A DNA stretch of 64,000 nucleotides, taken from assembly GCA_016794465.1 (NCBI GenBank), contig JAEUKA010000065.1, positions 1-64,000 of the forward strand. The letters are read 5' to 3'. The stretch comes from Myxococcales bacterium (GTDB lineage Bacteria > Myxococcota_A > Polyangia > Palsa-1104 > JAEUJZ01). Below the pieces are notes generated by a model that saw only the letters and a list, made by a program, of their open reading frames with translations, was not told the DNA's origin and searched no databases. Positions 9,160-18,368 of the stretch are shown here, piece after piece; the stretch's first letter is position 1, and each line of letters opens with the position of its first letter. The position numbers and the translations under genes were made by a program.

Positions 9160-9830
9160 TTTTTGTCCCCCAGTCGCGCTCGCTGGTACTCGCCGAGCAC
9201 CATTTTCACATACTGATGCGTCGTCTCATACGGCGGTACCCCATCGTACTTTTGGACCGCGCCCGCCCCGGCGTGATACCCGGCAATCGTCAGCACCAGA
9301 TCGCCGCGAAAGCGATTGGCGAGCAGCCGTAGCAGTCGCGACCCCCCGAGGATGTTTTTGCGCGGCTCGAACACATCAGTCACCTTCTGCTCCGTCGCCA
9401 CATCCGGCATCAGCTGCATCAGTCCCTTGGCTCCGGCACAGCTTACGACGCGCGGATCGAAGTCCGACTCGACCTTGATCACCGCCCGAATCAGCGCCTC
9501 TGGCAGCCCATACACCGTCGCTGCTTCGGCAATGTGGCGGTCGTAGCGATGAAAGCGCTCCGGGCTCTGATCCTGCGACGGCACCACGTCGGCTCGTGAG
9601 CGCTCACAGCCGCTGACCCCTGACACCGACTGCGCTTTGCCCGGCCCGCTGCGCGACACCACCGACCACCTGTGACCATCACGTCCCGACGGAGGAATGT
9701 TGCTAAAGTAGACCACTCCGTCGTGCTCGTAGCTCCACAGGTCGGCCCGTGACAAGCTGGGCGACGACAGGAAGCTGCAAATCCCGACGACGATCGCTCC
9801 AAGCTGACCCGGCCTGCGCACGTCCTGCAT
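9156..9830 (-). CDS. Lytic transglycosylase (SLT family) with DUF4124-like N terminus
   Basis: This 224-aa exported protein has a signal peptide, then a short LWSYEHDGVVYFSNIPP segment typical of DUF4124. A soluble-lytic-transglycosylase domain covers the last 125 residues. The catalytic Glu is in IRAVIKVESDFDP (about Glu121). GLMQLMPDVA, AGYHAGAGAV and PYETTHQYVKMVL are the usual SLT motifs. These enzymes cleave peptidoglycan glycan strands to 1,6-anhydro products. I chose the ATG at 9830 over the GTG at 9839 because a promoter at 9868-9840 would start the transcript between them. It is first in an operon with an FHA protein and a kinase. Confidence 0.85.
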   Translation of the reverse strand: MQDVRRPGQLGAIVVGICSFLSSPSLSRADLWSYEHDGVVYFSNIPPSGRDGHRWSVVSRSGPGKAQSVSGVSGCERSRADVVPSQDQSPERFHRYDRHIAEAATVYGLPEALIRAVIKVESDFDPRVVSCAGAKGLMQLMPDVATEQKVTDVFEPRKNILGGSRLLRLLANRFRGDLVLTIAGYHAGAGAVQKYDGVPPYETTHQYVKMVLGEYQRARLGDKK

Positions 9831-9839
9831 CACAGACAC

Positions 9840-9868
9840 ATCGTAGCCACCCGCCCGCGAGCCGGCAA
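9840..9868 (-). promoter_or_regulatory. Sigma70-like promoter of the transglycosylase-FHA-kinase operon
   Basis: Reading the minus strand, TTGCCG (9868-9863) and TACGAT (9845-9840) are separated by 17 bp. The ATG at 9830 follows the -10 box after 9 nt, giving a leader of only a few bases. Confidence 0.5.
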
Positions 9869-9919
9869 AGCCCGTACATCGCCTTTACACCCGCCCCAGC
9901 CACGTGTTACGGCGAGGCC

Positions 9920-10411
9920 ATGCGTGCCGTCGTCCAACGCGTCCGCCGCGCCGAAGTGCGCGACCAAGAGTCCGGCGAAGTCCTCGGCAAGATTGGCGTC
10001 GGGCTGTGCGTCCTGCTCGGCATCGGCCAGGGCGACGGCGCCAAAGAAGTTGACCTGCTCGTCGATCGCATCACCGGCCTGCGCATCTTTCCCGACTCAC
10101 CCGGCAGCGCTCCCGAGGGCCGCAAGCCCGGCAACATCAACCGCGCCCTTCGTGAAGTCGGCGGCGCGCTGCTCGTCGTCAGTCAGTTCACCCTCTACGC
10201 CGACACCAGCCGAGGCCGCCGACCGTCGTTCCTTTCTGCCATGCCTCCCGCCGAGGCGATTCCGCTCTACGAGCGCTTCCTTGCCGGCTGCCGCAGCGCT
10301 GGCTTTCCCGTCGAGGCAGGCCGCTTTGGCGCGATGATGGATGTCGAGCTGTGCAACGACGGCCCCGTCACCATTTGGTTCGACACCAGCAGCCCTCCGA
10401 GTGGATCATGA
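9920..10411 (+). CDS. dtd: D-aminoacyl-tRNA deacylase
   Basis: This 163-aa enzyme hydrolyses D-amino acids mischarged onto tRNA, a cytoplasmic proofreading step in translation. Both family signatures are present: SQFTLYAD in the middle and NDGPVTIWFDT near the C terminus, the latter contributing the cross-subunit Gly-Pro motif. The start MRAVVQRVRRAEV is the standard Dtd beginning and has a GAGG site upstream. It is slightly longer than the usual ~145 aa because of an internal insertion (GSAPEGRKPGNIN) and a short tail. The stop overlaps the start of the first FadL-like gene by 4 bp. Confidence 0.95.
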   Translation: MRAVVQRVRRAEVRDQESGEVLGKIGVGLCVLLGIGQGDGAKEVDLLVDRITGLRIFPDSPGSAPEGRKPGNINRALREVGGALLVVSQFTLYADTSRGRRPSFLSAMPPAEAIPLYERFLAGCRSAGFPVEAGRFGAMMDVELCNDGPVTIWFDTSSPPSGS

Positions 10412-11634
10412 CCGTCGAGCGAGCCCACCTGTCGATGCTGATCGTCACGACGCTGTCGGTGATGCCGCAGCGGGTGCAGGCGTCGCTGCCGGATCTCATC
10501 TCGCTTGGGCCTCGTAGCTCGGCGATGGCGGGGACGGGCGTGGCGGTGGCCGACGACTGGGAAGCGACCTATCAAAACCCAGCCGGCCTGTCGCAAGCGC
10601 AGACCAAGCTGTCACTCGGCATGGTGTACGGTGGCTACCGACTGCAAATCGACGGAGAGCCGCATCCACTGTCCAACCCGGCGGGCGTGCAGATCGGGGC
10701 CAGCGTCAAGCTGCCACTCGGGGGAATCCTCACCGATCGGATCGGCCTTGGACTTGGGTTGTATCTGCCGGCTGGCGTCGTCAACCGCGTCAGCGTGCCG
10801 TTTCCCGAGGTGCCTCGCGCCGCGCTCCTCGACGCTCGCACCGAGGTTGTCTCGGTCTTGGTCGGCCTCGGCATCCGCTTGCCCTGGGGCCTGCGCGTCG
10901 GTGGCGGCGTGCTGGCGTTGGCCGCTCTCGTCGGTGACATCATCATCCGTCCCGACGGCTCTGGCCGCATTACCTCCATCTCCGAGGAGCAGCTGACGGT
11001 TGACTACGCGCCCATCCTCGGCATCCGCTGGTCGCCGCCGAGTGAGCGACTTCAGCTCGGCCTGACCTTCCGGGGTGCCTCGCGATCGTCCTATCTTTTG
11101 CGGCTTCACACCGAGCTGGGCGACGCGATTCCGCTGGGACTGCCGCTGATCTCGTTTGCGGGAATTGCCCAGTACGATCCGCTGCAGCTTTTGGCTGAGG
11201 CGGCGCTGCGGGTCACGCCATCGCTGCAGCTGGTGGCGCAGCTCGGCTGGAAAAAGTGGAGCGACTACAGCTATCCGATTGAGCCAGCGACGAAAGACTC
11301 ACCAAAACTACCTGTACCCGGCTTTCATGACACGGTGGTACCACGTGCGTCTTTGGAATACACGGCGCCGAGCCCGGCTTGGCTGAAGGTGCAGGTTCGC
11401 GGCGGCTACTGGTTTGAGTGGACGCCCACCCCAAGGACACCGCCCGAGGACGATGGCAAGAGCCTGCTCGATGCCAGCCGCCACGTCGTGTCACTCGGGC
11501 TTGGGCTTGGACTCGTCGGGAGTCGCGTACCCCTGTCGCTGGACCTGTTTGCCCAAGGCCACTTTCTGTGTCAGTGCGGGCGACTTAGTGGGCAGCTTCT
11601 CGTCGGTGGTGCGACGCTGGGGGTGCGGCTATGA
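10408..11634 (+). CDS. FadL/OmpP1-family outer membrane protein 1
   Basis: This 408-aa outer-membrane beta-barrel protein has a signal peptide ending near VQA and the family hallmark early in the mature chain (SSAMAGTGVAVADDWEATYQNPAGLS). NPAG is the conserved FadL/TodX motif. The rest is a series of amphipathic strands. FadL proteins admit hydrophobic molecules such as fatty acids. It is translationally coupled to dtd upstream and to a second FadL-like gene downstream, which is only distantly similar. The substrate cannot be read from the sequence. Confidence 0.8.
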   Translation: MTVERAHLSMLIVTTLSVMPQRVQASLPDLISLGPRSSAMAGTGVAVADDWEATYQNPAGLSQAQTKLSLGMVYGGYRLQIDGEPHPLSNPAGVQIGASVKLPLGGILTDRIGLGLGLYLPAGVVNRVSVPFPEVPRAALLDARTEVVSVLVGLGIRLPWGLRVGGGVLALAALVGDIIIRPDGSGRITSISEEQLTVDYAPILGIRWSPPSERLQLGLTFRGASRSSYLLRLHTELGDAIPLGLPLISFAGIAQYDPLQLLAEAALRVTPSLQLVAQLGWKKWSDYSYPIEPATKDSPKLPVPGFHDTVVPRASLEYTAPSPAWLKVQVRGGYWFEWTPTPRTPPEDDGKSLLDASRHVVSLGLGLGLVGSRVPLSLDLFAQGHFLCQCGRLSGQLLVGGATLGVRL

Positions 11635-12962
11635 GGCGTGCTCTGTGGGCCATCTCCGTCGCTGCGGCAGTCGGTCGCAGTCCAGCCGCGCACGCCAATC
11701 CCGTCGATGCGTTTGGCTTTGGGGCGCGGGCCCAAGCGCTCGGTTCCGCGTATTCTGCCGTCGCTGATGACAGTGCTGCCAACTACTACAATCCCGCCGG
11801 ACTCGCCCGCGCGCGTGGGCTGAAAATCGACATTGGCTATCAGATCTCGCGGCCACTGATGGAAGTCTCGGGGCAGAGACAGCCGCTGCTGGATTCGCGT
11901 GGGCTGACGGCGGGGGTGGTGCTGCCCGGGTCGATTGCCGGCGTGCGCTTTGCTTTCGGAGTGGCGCTGCTGTTGCCCGATCAGCACGTCACGCGCATCC
12001 GGGTGCTCAGCTTCGATCAGCCGAGGCTGCACATGTACGACAACCGGACGCAGCGACTGTATCTGGCGGCCAACCTGGCGGTGCACATCTATCGCGGGCT
12101 GTACCTCGGTGGCGGGCTGGCGTTTATGTCGCGCTCGTCGGGAACGGTGTATCTGCGGGGTCGCGTCGGTATCTCGGACCCGGAGCGCAGCGAGCTGTCG
12201 TCGTCGATCAGTCAAGATCTGTTGGCGATTCGCTATCCCCAGGTCGGCCTGCTGTTCGAGGTGACGCCGCGTCTGGCGCTGGCGCTGACCTATCGCCACC
12301 GCTTCGCACTCGACCTGGAGCAAGGGTTTCAGATCGACGCGCAGGTTGGTGATCCAGGGCAGCGTCCCGTCGTCGAAAAAGGTCAGCTCAAAGAGCTGGC
12401 CCGCTCGGTGGACCTGTTTCAGCCCTGGCAGCTCGTCGTGGCGGCGGCAGCGCGGTTTTCGCGCCTGCAAGTCAGCGTCGATCTGACCTATGCCCGCTGG
12501 AGTGAGCAGCCACCGCCCGCCGCTGTGTTCACCCTCGATCTCGACATCGGCCAGCTGACCGATCTGGTGCGACTGCCCAAGTCCAAGGAATATCCGCCGG
12601 TCGGATTTCGGGATCTGCTAATTCCCGCCATCGGGCTGGAGTGGCGCGCGATCGAGCATGCAGGGCCGCTGTCGCTGGATGCCCGCGCCGGCTATCGCTA
12701 TGAGGCCTCACCGGTGCCTGAGCAAGATGGCGACGAGAGCCTCGGCGATTCCGACAAGCACCTCTTCAGCGTGGGCGTGGGCGCCGAGCTGGCCGGCCTG
12801 ACCCGCGTCCTGCCTCGACCGATCAGCATCGACGGCTTCTTGGGACTTGGTTACCTGCCGACCCGCACGTTTCGCAAGGCCGATCCGCGCTCGGCAGTCG
12901 GCGATTTCACCGTCGCTGGCTACGTCCTGCAAGCCGGCCTACAGACGCGCTTTACGTTCTAG
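11631..12962 (+). CDS. FadL/OmpP1-family outer membrane protein 2
   Basis: This 443-aa outer-membrane barrel has a signal peptide followed by the FadL hallmark (GARAQALGSAYSAVADDSAANYYNPAGLA). It ends on an aromatic residue (TRFTF), as expected of a Bam-assembled barrel. It overlaps the first FadL-like gene by 4 bp, so the pair is probably made together and could serve uptake of two related hydrophobic substrates. A 103-bp gap separates it from the next gene. The gap contains a CCACCTAGGCGG partial palindrome but no convincing terminator. Confidence 0.8.
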   Translation: MRRALWAISVAAAVGRSPAAHANPVDAFGFGARAQALGSAYSAVADDSAANYYNPAGLARARGLKIDIGYQISRPLMEVSGQRQPLLDSRGLTAGVVLPGSIAGVRFAFGVALLLPDQHVTRIRVLSFDQPRLHMYDNRTQRLYLAANLAVHIYRGLYLGGGLAFMSRSSGTVYLRGRVGISDPERSELSSSISQDLLAIRYPQVGLLFEVTPRLALALTYRHRFALDLEQGFQIDAQVGDPGQRPVVEKGQLKELARSVDLFQPWQLVVAAAARFSRLQVSVDLTYARWSEQPPPAAVFTLDLDIGQLTDLVRLPKSKEYPPVGFRDLLIPAIGLEWRAIEHAGPLSLDARAGYRYEASPVPEQDGDESLGDSDKHLFSVGVGAELAGLTRVLPRPISIDGFLGLGYLPTRTFRKADPRSAVGDFTVAGYVLQAGLQTRFTF

Positions 12963-13065
12963 CGGCGTGCTCCCCACAAGCTGTGCTAAACCCCCACCTA
13001 GGCGGAGTGTTCCCCCGACTTCCCTACCTGTTTTTTGACCGCGAACCTTACGAAGGAGTCCTTTG

Positions 13066-16000
13066 ATGTCTCGACCCCGACTCTCGCGTGTGTGCGGCCT
13101 TTTGCTTGCGCTGTGGACGATGCTTGGCCTCGTTCAGCCGGCGAGCGCGCAGAAGGCGGCGATCGTGACGGCCGTCCGCTCCGGCGAAAGCGCCTGGTGG
13201 CAGTACGTCAAGCAGAAGATCGTCAGCACTGGCCTCTATACCGCCGTCGACCAGATCGACGCGGCATTTACCGACCCGACGCTGACGCAGCTGCAGAACT
13301 ACAAGCTGGTGGTGATCCTCTCCAGCGACTACGGTCTGTCGAGCGCCGACGGTGTGGGCAATGCGCTCGGTGACTACATGGCGATGGTGCCGGGGGCGGC
13401 GGTGCTGGTCTTCCAGCCCAACACCTGGCAGACCGGGCTGTTTGGAGCCCCGGCCATCGGTGGCAGGTTCCTCGCGAACTATGCACTCACGTCGCAGAGC
13501 GCTACCAGTGCTAGCTCCTCGACGAAGCGCGGCACCGTGCTCAGCAACGATCCTCTCGTCGAGGGTGTGACCGAGTTTTCGTGCGGCTCGAACTGTCAGC
13601 GAGTGACCGGAACTGCCTTGCGCGCTGGCGCCACTGCCGTCGCCTCCTGGGCCGATGGCACGCTGCTGGCGGTCCGGGGCAAGAAGCGCGTCGACCTCAA
13701 CATGCTGCCCGGCGATGAGGGCGCAATCTCTGGCTCGTGGGGTGGCACCGGCGGAGAGCTCATCACCAACGCCATTCTGTACCTGTCGTCCCCGATGTTG
13801 CAGAGCCCGCGCAAGCCTTCCTTCCCGAGCATCGGCCTCGGTGGTGCCAGCGCCTGGACGGCCATCAACTTCCGCAACATCTCCGACGCACCGATCGATG
13901 TCACCGGCATCGGCATCGACGGAGCCGGCAAAGCCCAGTTCGTCTACCGCAGCGACTATTCCCCCAGCGCCGGGGCCCCAGTGACATTGGCGATTGGCGC
14001 GACGATGACGGTCCAGGTCGCGTTCAAGCCGCAGACGCAGGGAACGCACAAGGCCAGCCTCTATCTGACCATGAACGGACTGCCGCGCATCGACACCGCG
14101 CTGGAGGGAACCAGCAAAGGCAACCTGTGGATCTCGCAGTCCCCGATCGACTTCGGTGGCAACCCAACCGGCTCGACGGCAGGACCGGTCACAGTACGGC
14201 TGAAGAACGCCGGCATGATGCCGATTGAGATCGAGAAGCCGACGATCACCGACAGCAAACACTATGAGCTCACCCCGGCTCGTCCCGACGCCAAGATCAC
14301 GATGTTCGCCGGAGCCACCTACAGCTTCGACCTCAAGTTCACGCCGGGCATGGACACCGGGGAGTTTTCGACGACCATCACGGTGCTGTCGACGGACGCG
14401 AGTAGCCCACTGACGATTCCGGTGCGGGGGCTGGCCGGTCCACCGAAGGCCAAGCTGCCTTATACATCGGTGCTGATGCCGGATGTTCCGACGGGAGCCA
14501 AGGGCTCGCCGATTACCATCAACCTGACCAACGAGGGCTTTTCGGACCTGAAGGTGCCGTCGATTACCACCGACAATACCGACTTTGCGATTCCGAATGC
14601 GCCTGGGGCGATGAGCCCGCTGGTCGTTCCGGCGCAAGAGAGCAAGACCTTCCAGATCGTGTTTTCTCCGTCGGTAAGTGGCGTTCGGACCGGCAAGCTG
14701 ACCCTGACCAGCAACGAACCGCCGGGCTCGCCGATGTCCGACAAGTTCATTGACCTCGCCGGTACCGCGACGCAGCCGCAGTTCAAGGTCAGTGTGACCT
14801 CGCTCGACTTTGGCACCGTCAACATTGGCGCGACTTCCCCGACAAAAGCCGTCGAGCTAAGCAATGATGGCGACGGAGATTTGCTGGTCAAAGAGCTGGC
14901 GATCGTCGCTGGCATGGGCGCTGACTCGTTCGCTGTCTCGACGCTGGAGACGCCGCCGTTTACGCTTCGGGCCGGAACCAAGGTCAGTGCCCAGGTTGCC
15001 GTGGCGCCCAAGGCCGCTGGCAGTCTGGCGGCGACGCTGCGGATTGTGACCGACCTTGCGACCTCGGGCTCGGCGACCGTCGCGCTCAAGGCTGAGTCGA
15101 ATGGTGCCGTCGGTCAGCTTGACACCGCCAAGCTCGACTTCGGCGACGCCAAGGTCAAGCAGCTGGTGTCGAAGACCGTCAAGCTCAGCAACACCGGCAA
15201 CAAGGATCTGACCATCGTCAAGAGCGCCTTGCAGCCGATGGTGAGCGTGTTTTCCCTGAGCGCGCCGGTCGATGGCACCAAGATTGCCGCCGGGGGCAGC
15301 GCAACCTTCACAGTCAACTGCATCCCGGCGATGGTTGGTCTGGCGACGGCACGACTGGACATCACGACCGACGATCCGGCGATGGCGGGTGGCACCAAGT
15401 TCTCGCTGCCGCTGTCGGTGAACGGGGTGGTCGCCAATGTCACGGTCGATCCACTGGTCCTCGAGTACACCGCGCCGATCTACGTCGGACAAAAGAGCGA
15501 GATGAAGGTCGTCAAGGTGACCAACGTCGGCTCAGTTACCGTCGACAACCTGTCGGTGAAGCTATCGGGCGACGGCGCTGGCGACTTCACGGTCGTCACT
15601 GGCTACAAGACCAAGATCCTGCCCGGGGAAAACAGCGAGATTGGCATTACGTTTGACCCGCGCGTCGCCAAGGCAGAGATCAAAGCCGTTGCGGTGGTCG
15701 AGGCCGACGGGGTGCAGGTGCCGATGACGGTGCAGCTGAAGGGCTCGGCGATGTCGGCGCTGCTGACGGTGTCGCCGACGATGCTGCGCTTCCGCTCGGT
15801 CTATGTCGGTGAGCAGTCGAGTCCGCTGCCGATTACGATCTCGAACGATGGCATCACGCCGCTCGACCTCGACGTGATCTTGCCGCCCGGCGAGGAGTGG
15901 TCGGTGGATCTCAGCCAGGTCAAGCTCACACTCGGCTCCGGCGAGACGACCAAGGTGCCGGTGGTGTTCTCTCCGAAGTCGACCGGCAGCAAGTCCGAGA

Positions 16001-16197
16001 GCATCGACATCCGCATGAAGGGCACCGCCGTCAGCCTCGCTCAGATCAGTGCCGAAGGCGACGGAATCAACCGCCCGATGCCGATGCCCGAGTCGAGCGG
16101 CTGCGCGATGTCAACCCACAGCAGCCAGTGGCCAAGTGTAATGCTGGGGATTCTGGCACTGCTGCTGCTCCGCCGTCGGCGATCGGAGGCGCGCTAG
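13066..16197 (+). CDS. Large surface protein with ASPM/SPD-2/Hydin-type repeats and MYXO-CTERM-like tail
   Basis: This 1043-aa protein has a signal peptide (LLLALWTMLGLVQPASA). An N-terminal ~230-residue region resembles a class I glutamine amidotransferase-like fold (YKLVVILSSDYGLSSADGVGNALGDYMA). From about residue 245 it carries seven or so immunoglobulin-like choice-of-anchor/ASPM-SPD-2-Hydin repeats (TSLDFGTVNIGATSPTKAVEL, LDFGDAKVKQLVSKTVKLSN, LRFRSVYVGEQSSPLPITIS). It ends with SSGCAMSTHSS, a hydrophobic helix and RRRR, the layout of MYXO-CTERM surface-sorting signals. The ATG is preceded by GAAGGAG. It is probably anchored at the cell surface; its function is unknown. Confidence 0.8.
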   Translation: MSRPRLSRVCGLLLALWTMLGLVQPASAQKAAIVTAVRSGESAWWQYVKQKIVSTGLYTAVDQIDAAFTDPTLTQLQNYKLVVILSSDYGLSSADGVGNALGDYMAMVPGAAVLVFQPNTWQTGLFGAPAIGGRFLANYALTSQSATSASSSTKRGTVLSNDPLVEGVTEFSCGSNCQRVTGTALRAGATAVASWADGTLLAVRGKKRVDLNMLPGDEGAISGSWGGTGGELITNAILYLSSPMLQSPRKPSFPSIGLGGASAWTAINFRNISDAPIDVTGIGIDGAGKAQFVYRSDYSPSAGAPVTLAIGATMTVQVAFKPQTQGTHKASLYLTMNGLPRIDTALEGTSKGNLWISQSPIDFGGNPTGSTAGPVTVRLKNAGMMPIEIEKPTITDSKHYELTPARPDAKITMFAGATYSFDLKFTPGMDTGEFSTTITVLSTDASSPLTIPVRGLAGPPKAKLPYTSVLMPDVPTGAKGSPITINLTNEGFSDLKVPSITTDNTDFAIPNAPGAMSPLVVPAQESKTFQIVFSPSVSGVRTGKLTLTSNEPPGSPMSDKFIDLAGTATQPQFKVSVTSLDFGTVNIGATSPTKAVELSNDGDGDLLVKELAIVAGMGADSFAVSTLETPPFTLRAGTKVSAQVAVAPKAAGSLAATLRIVTDLATSGSATVALKAESNGAVGQLDTAKLDFGDAKVKQLVSKTVKLSNTGNKDLTIVKSALQPMVSVFSLSAPVDGTKIAAGGSATFTVNCIPAMVGLATARLDITTDDPAMAGGTKFSLPLSVNGVVANVTVDPLVLEYTAPIYVGQKSEMKVVKVTNVGSVTVDNLSVKLSGDGAGDFTVVTGYKTKILPGENSEIGITFDPRVAKAEIKAVAVVEADGVQVPMTVQLKGSAMSALLTVSPTMLRFRSVYVGEQSSPLPITISNDGITPLDLDVILPPGEEWSVDLSQVKLTLGSGETTKVPVVFSPKSTGSKSESIDIRMKGTAVSLAQISAEGDGINRPMPMPESSGCAMSTHSSQWPSVMLGILALLLLRRRRSEAR

Positions 16198-16203
16198 CCC
16201 CTT

Positions 16204-17406
16204 ATGGCCGGCCAACCACGGCTATCGACGGGACCGCTGTGGCTGCGAGCGCTGCCGCTGATGTGGGCGGCGCTCCTGGCGATGGCGATGGCGTCGCTGC
16301 TCGCCAGGCTGTACGGACAGAGTCCGCTTGCGATGTATCGGCTGCTCCTCGCTGGTACCTGGGGCAGTGTCTATGGCATCGGGCAGGTTCTGTTTAAGGC
16401 CACTCCGCTGGTGTGTACCGGGCTCTCGGTGGCGGTGGCCTTGCGGGCCGGGCTGTTCAACGTCGGTGCAGAGGGTCAGCTGATCGTCGGAGCGCTGGCA
16501 ACCGCGCTGTGTGGTGCGTACCTACCTGCTGCGACACCAAGCCTGGTGGCGATCCCGCTCTGTCTCCTGTTTGGGTTTGTCGCTGGCGGACTGCTCGGGA
16601 CGTTTGTGGGGCTATGTAAGTGGCTCTGTCGCGCCCACGAGGTCATCGTCACCATCCTGTGCAACTTCATCGTTCGGGCGGCAATGGTCGGCGTGGGCGG
16701 CTATCTGTTTCTCAAGGAGTCGGTCCACACCGCGCCGGTGATTGCGGCTTCCCGGCTGCCTCGGCTGTCGGTGCTGTTTCCGCAGCTGCATGGCTCGGCG
16801 GTCAATGCGGCGCTGCTGCTGGCGATCTTGCTGGCGGTCGCGGTCGAGCTGTTTCTGCGTCGGACTCGGCTCGGCTTTGCCCTGCGCGTGGTCGGACAGA
16901 ATCCCGAGGCAGCGGCAGCGGCTGGCCTGCACTTGGGTCGGGTGCGCACGCTCGCTCTCGCGCTGTCGGGAGGACTCGCTGGACTCGGTGGTGCCAACTT
17001 CGTGCTTGGCTACAAGTACTACTATGAGGACGGCTTCTCGTCGGGCATTGGCTACTTGGGAATTGCCGTCGCGGTGCTGGCCCACAACCGGCCGCTGTGG
17101 CTGCTGCTGTCGGCGCTGTTCTTCGGGACGCTCGCGCAAGGGGGACTGGCCGTCAATGCGGTGGTCCCGCGTGAGCTCATCGACGTGCTGAGTGCGACCG
17201 TGATCCTCGCCGTTGCGACTGCCTCCGCCGAGGTCAAGCGACTGCTGCCCCGCTTTGCACTCGACCCGGCCAAGGCGGAGCCGCCGCCGCGTGTGCCGCC
17301 GCCGCATGAGCCGTTCCCAAGGTCCAAGCCCGACCCGACCGAGTCCGTGCCGCCGCCGCTCGTCGAGCCCAAGCCCAGCCCGCCGGTCGCCTGGGTGGAG
17401 AGGTAG
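16204..17406 (+). CDS. ABC transporter permease, nucleoside (BMP-family) type
   Basis: This 400-aa inner-membrane protein has about nine hydrophobic segments and family motifs such as ALRAGLFNVGAEGQLIVGAL and GLGGANFVLGYKYYYEDGFSSGIGYLGIAVAVLA. These place it with YufP-like BPD_transp_2 permeases that work with BMP-family nucleoside-binding lipoproteins. A ~40-residue Pro-rich cytoplasmic tail (PPPRVPPPHEPFPRSK) is unusual. The partner permease starts 3 bp after its stop. No ATP-binding subunit or substrate-binding protein is encoded within the window, so those must be elsewhere. Confidence 0.85.
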   Translation: MAGQPRLSTGPLWLRALPLMWAALLAMAMASLLARLYGQSPLAMYRLLLAGTWGSVYGIGQVLFKATPLVCTGLSVAVALRAGLFNVGAEGQLIVGALATALCGAYLPAATPSLVAIPLCLLFGFVAGGLLGTFVGLCKWLCRAHEVIVTILCNFIVRAAMVGVGGYLFLKESVHTAPVIAASRLPRLSVLFPQLHGSAVNAALLLAILLAVAVELFLRRTRLGFALRVVGQNPEAAAAAGLHLGRVRTLALALSGGLAGLGGANFVLGYKYYYEDGFSSGIGYLGIAVAVLAHNRPLWLLLSALFFGTLAQGGLAVNAVVPRELIDVLSATVILAVATASAEVKRLLPRFALDPAKAEPPPRVPPPHEPFPRSKPDPTESVPPPLVEPKPSPPVAWVER

Positions 17407-17409
17407 CAG

Positions 17410-18282
17410 ATGGACTCGTTTGCGCTGCTGGGACTGCTGTGGGCGATCTTGCGCATTGCCGTGCCGTACGTGATGGCGACGCTGGGTGGCACGGTCTGCG
17501 AGCGGGCGGGCGTGATCAACATCGCGCTCGAAGGCATCTTGCTGTTGTCGGCGTTGGGGACGGCGCTCGGGGCTCCGTACGGGGTGACGGCGGCGCTGGC
17601 CTCGGGGATTGCTGCTGGGGTGGCGACGGCGCTGCTCTACGGGCTGCTGGTGGTGGTGTTCCGAGGCGACCAGATTGTCTGCGGCGTGGCGATCTTTATG
17701 CTCGCGGACGGACTGTCGCGCTTCCTGCTCAAGGTGGTGTTTGGCTCGACCTCGAACTCGCCTCGGCTGGATGCGCTGGCGGGGCAGGGTCCGCTGTGGC
17801 TGCTCGGACTGGCGGGGCTGGCGACGCTGCTGGTCCATGGAATGCTGTCGTACTCGGTGCTGGGTCTGCGGCTGCGCGCGGTCGGAGACAAGCCCGAGGC
17901 TGCGCAGGCACTGTCGGTGTCGGTCCTACAGGTGCGACTGTGGGCTGTCGGGCTGTCGGGGCTGCTGGTGTCCCTGGGCGGCATCTACTTGGTGTTCGAG
18001 CAGCGCCAGTTTGTCGCCCTGATGTCCGGCGGTCGCGGCTTTCTGGCGCTGGCGGCGATGATCTTTGGTGGCTGGCAGCCGCTGTGGGGGGCCGCTGCCG
18101 CGCTGCTGTTTGCCGCCGCTGAAGCCATCGGGATCTTCCTGCAAGCACGCGGGCTCCACATCCCGAACTGGCTGCTCCAGAGCGTGCCGTACGTGCTGAC
18201 TCTGCTGACCCTGATGCTGCGAGGCCTGCTTGGCAAGAGACAGAGCGCCGCGCCGCTGGCCTTGGGCATTCCCCGTCTCTAA
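17410..18282 (+). CDS. ABC transporter permease, nucleoside (BMP-family) type, second subunit
   Basis: This 290-aa inner-membrane permease of the YufQ type has the characteristic N-terminal VPYVMATLGGTVCERAGVINIALEGIL and later VMLRGLLGKRQ-like C-terminal basic residues (LTLMLRGLLGKRQ). It is the second half of the heterodimeric channel encoded by the gene immediately upstream. Such pairs import nucleosides or related purines and pyrimidines in other bacteria. The substrate here is inferred from family only. Confidence 0.87.
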   Translation: MDSFALLGLLWAILRIAVPYVMATLGGTVCERAGVINIALEGILLLSALGTALGAPYGVTAALASGIAAGVATALLYGLLVVVFRGDQIVCGVAIFMLADGLSRFLLKVVFGSTSNSPRLDALAGQGPLWLLGLAGLATLLVHGMLSYSVLGLRLRAVGDKPEAAQALSVSVLQVRLWAVGLSGLLVSLGGIYLVFEQRQFVALMSGGRGFLALAAMIFGGWQPLWGAAAALLFAAAEAIGIFLQARGLHIPNWLLQSVPYVLTLLTLMLRGLLGKRQSAAPLALGIPRL

Positions 18283-18368
18283 GTGATCGCTGCCGATCGA
18301 GCCTGGGAAAGGCCCGCTTCCCGTCGATTCACTGAGCCATTCTTGCAGTAAACTGACACCTCACATCT

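Noticed and set aside
12963..13050. Rho-independent terminator after the second FadL-like gene
   Set aside because: Only a short partial palindrome (CCACCTAGGCGG) is present, and the TTTTTT tract is over 40 bp away, too far to act with it.
13048..14637. Long minus-strand frame (529 codons)
   Set aside because: Antisense to the signal peptide and repeats of the large surface protein; Arg/Gly/His-rich without motifs.
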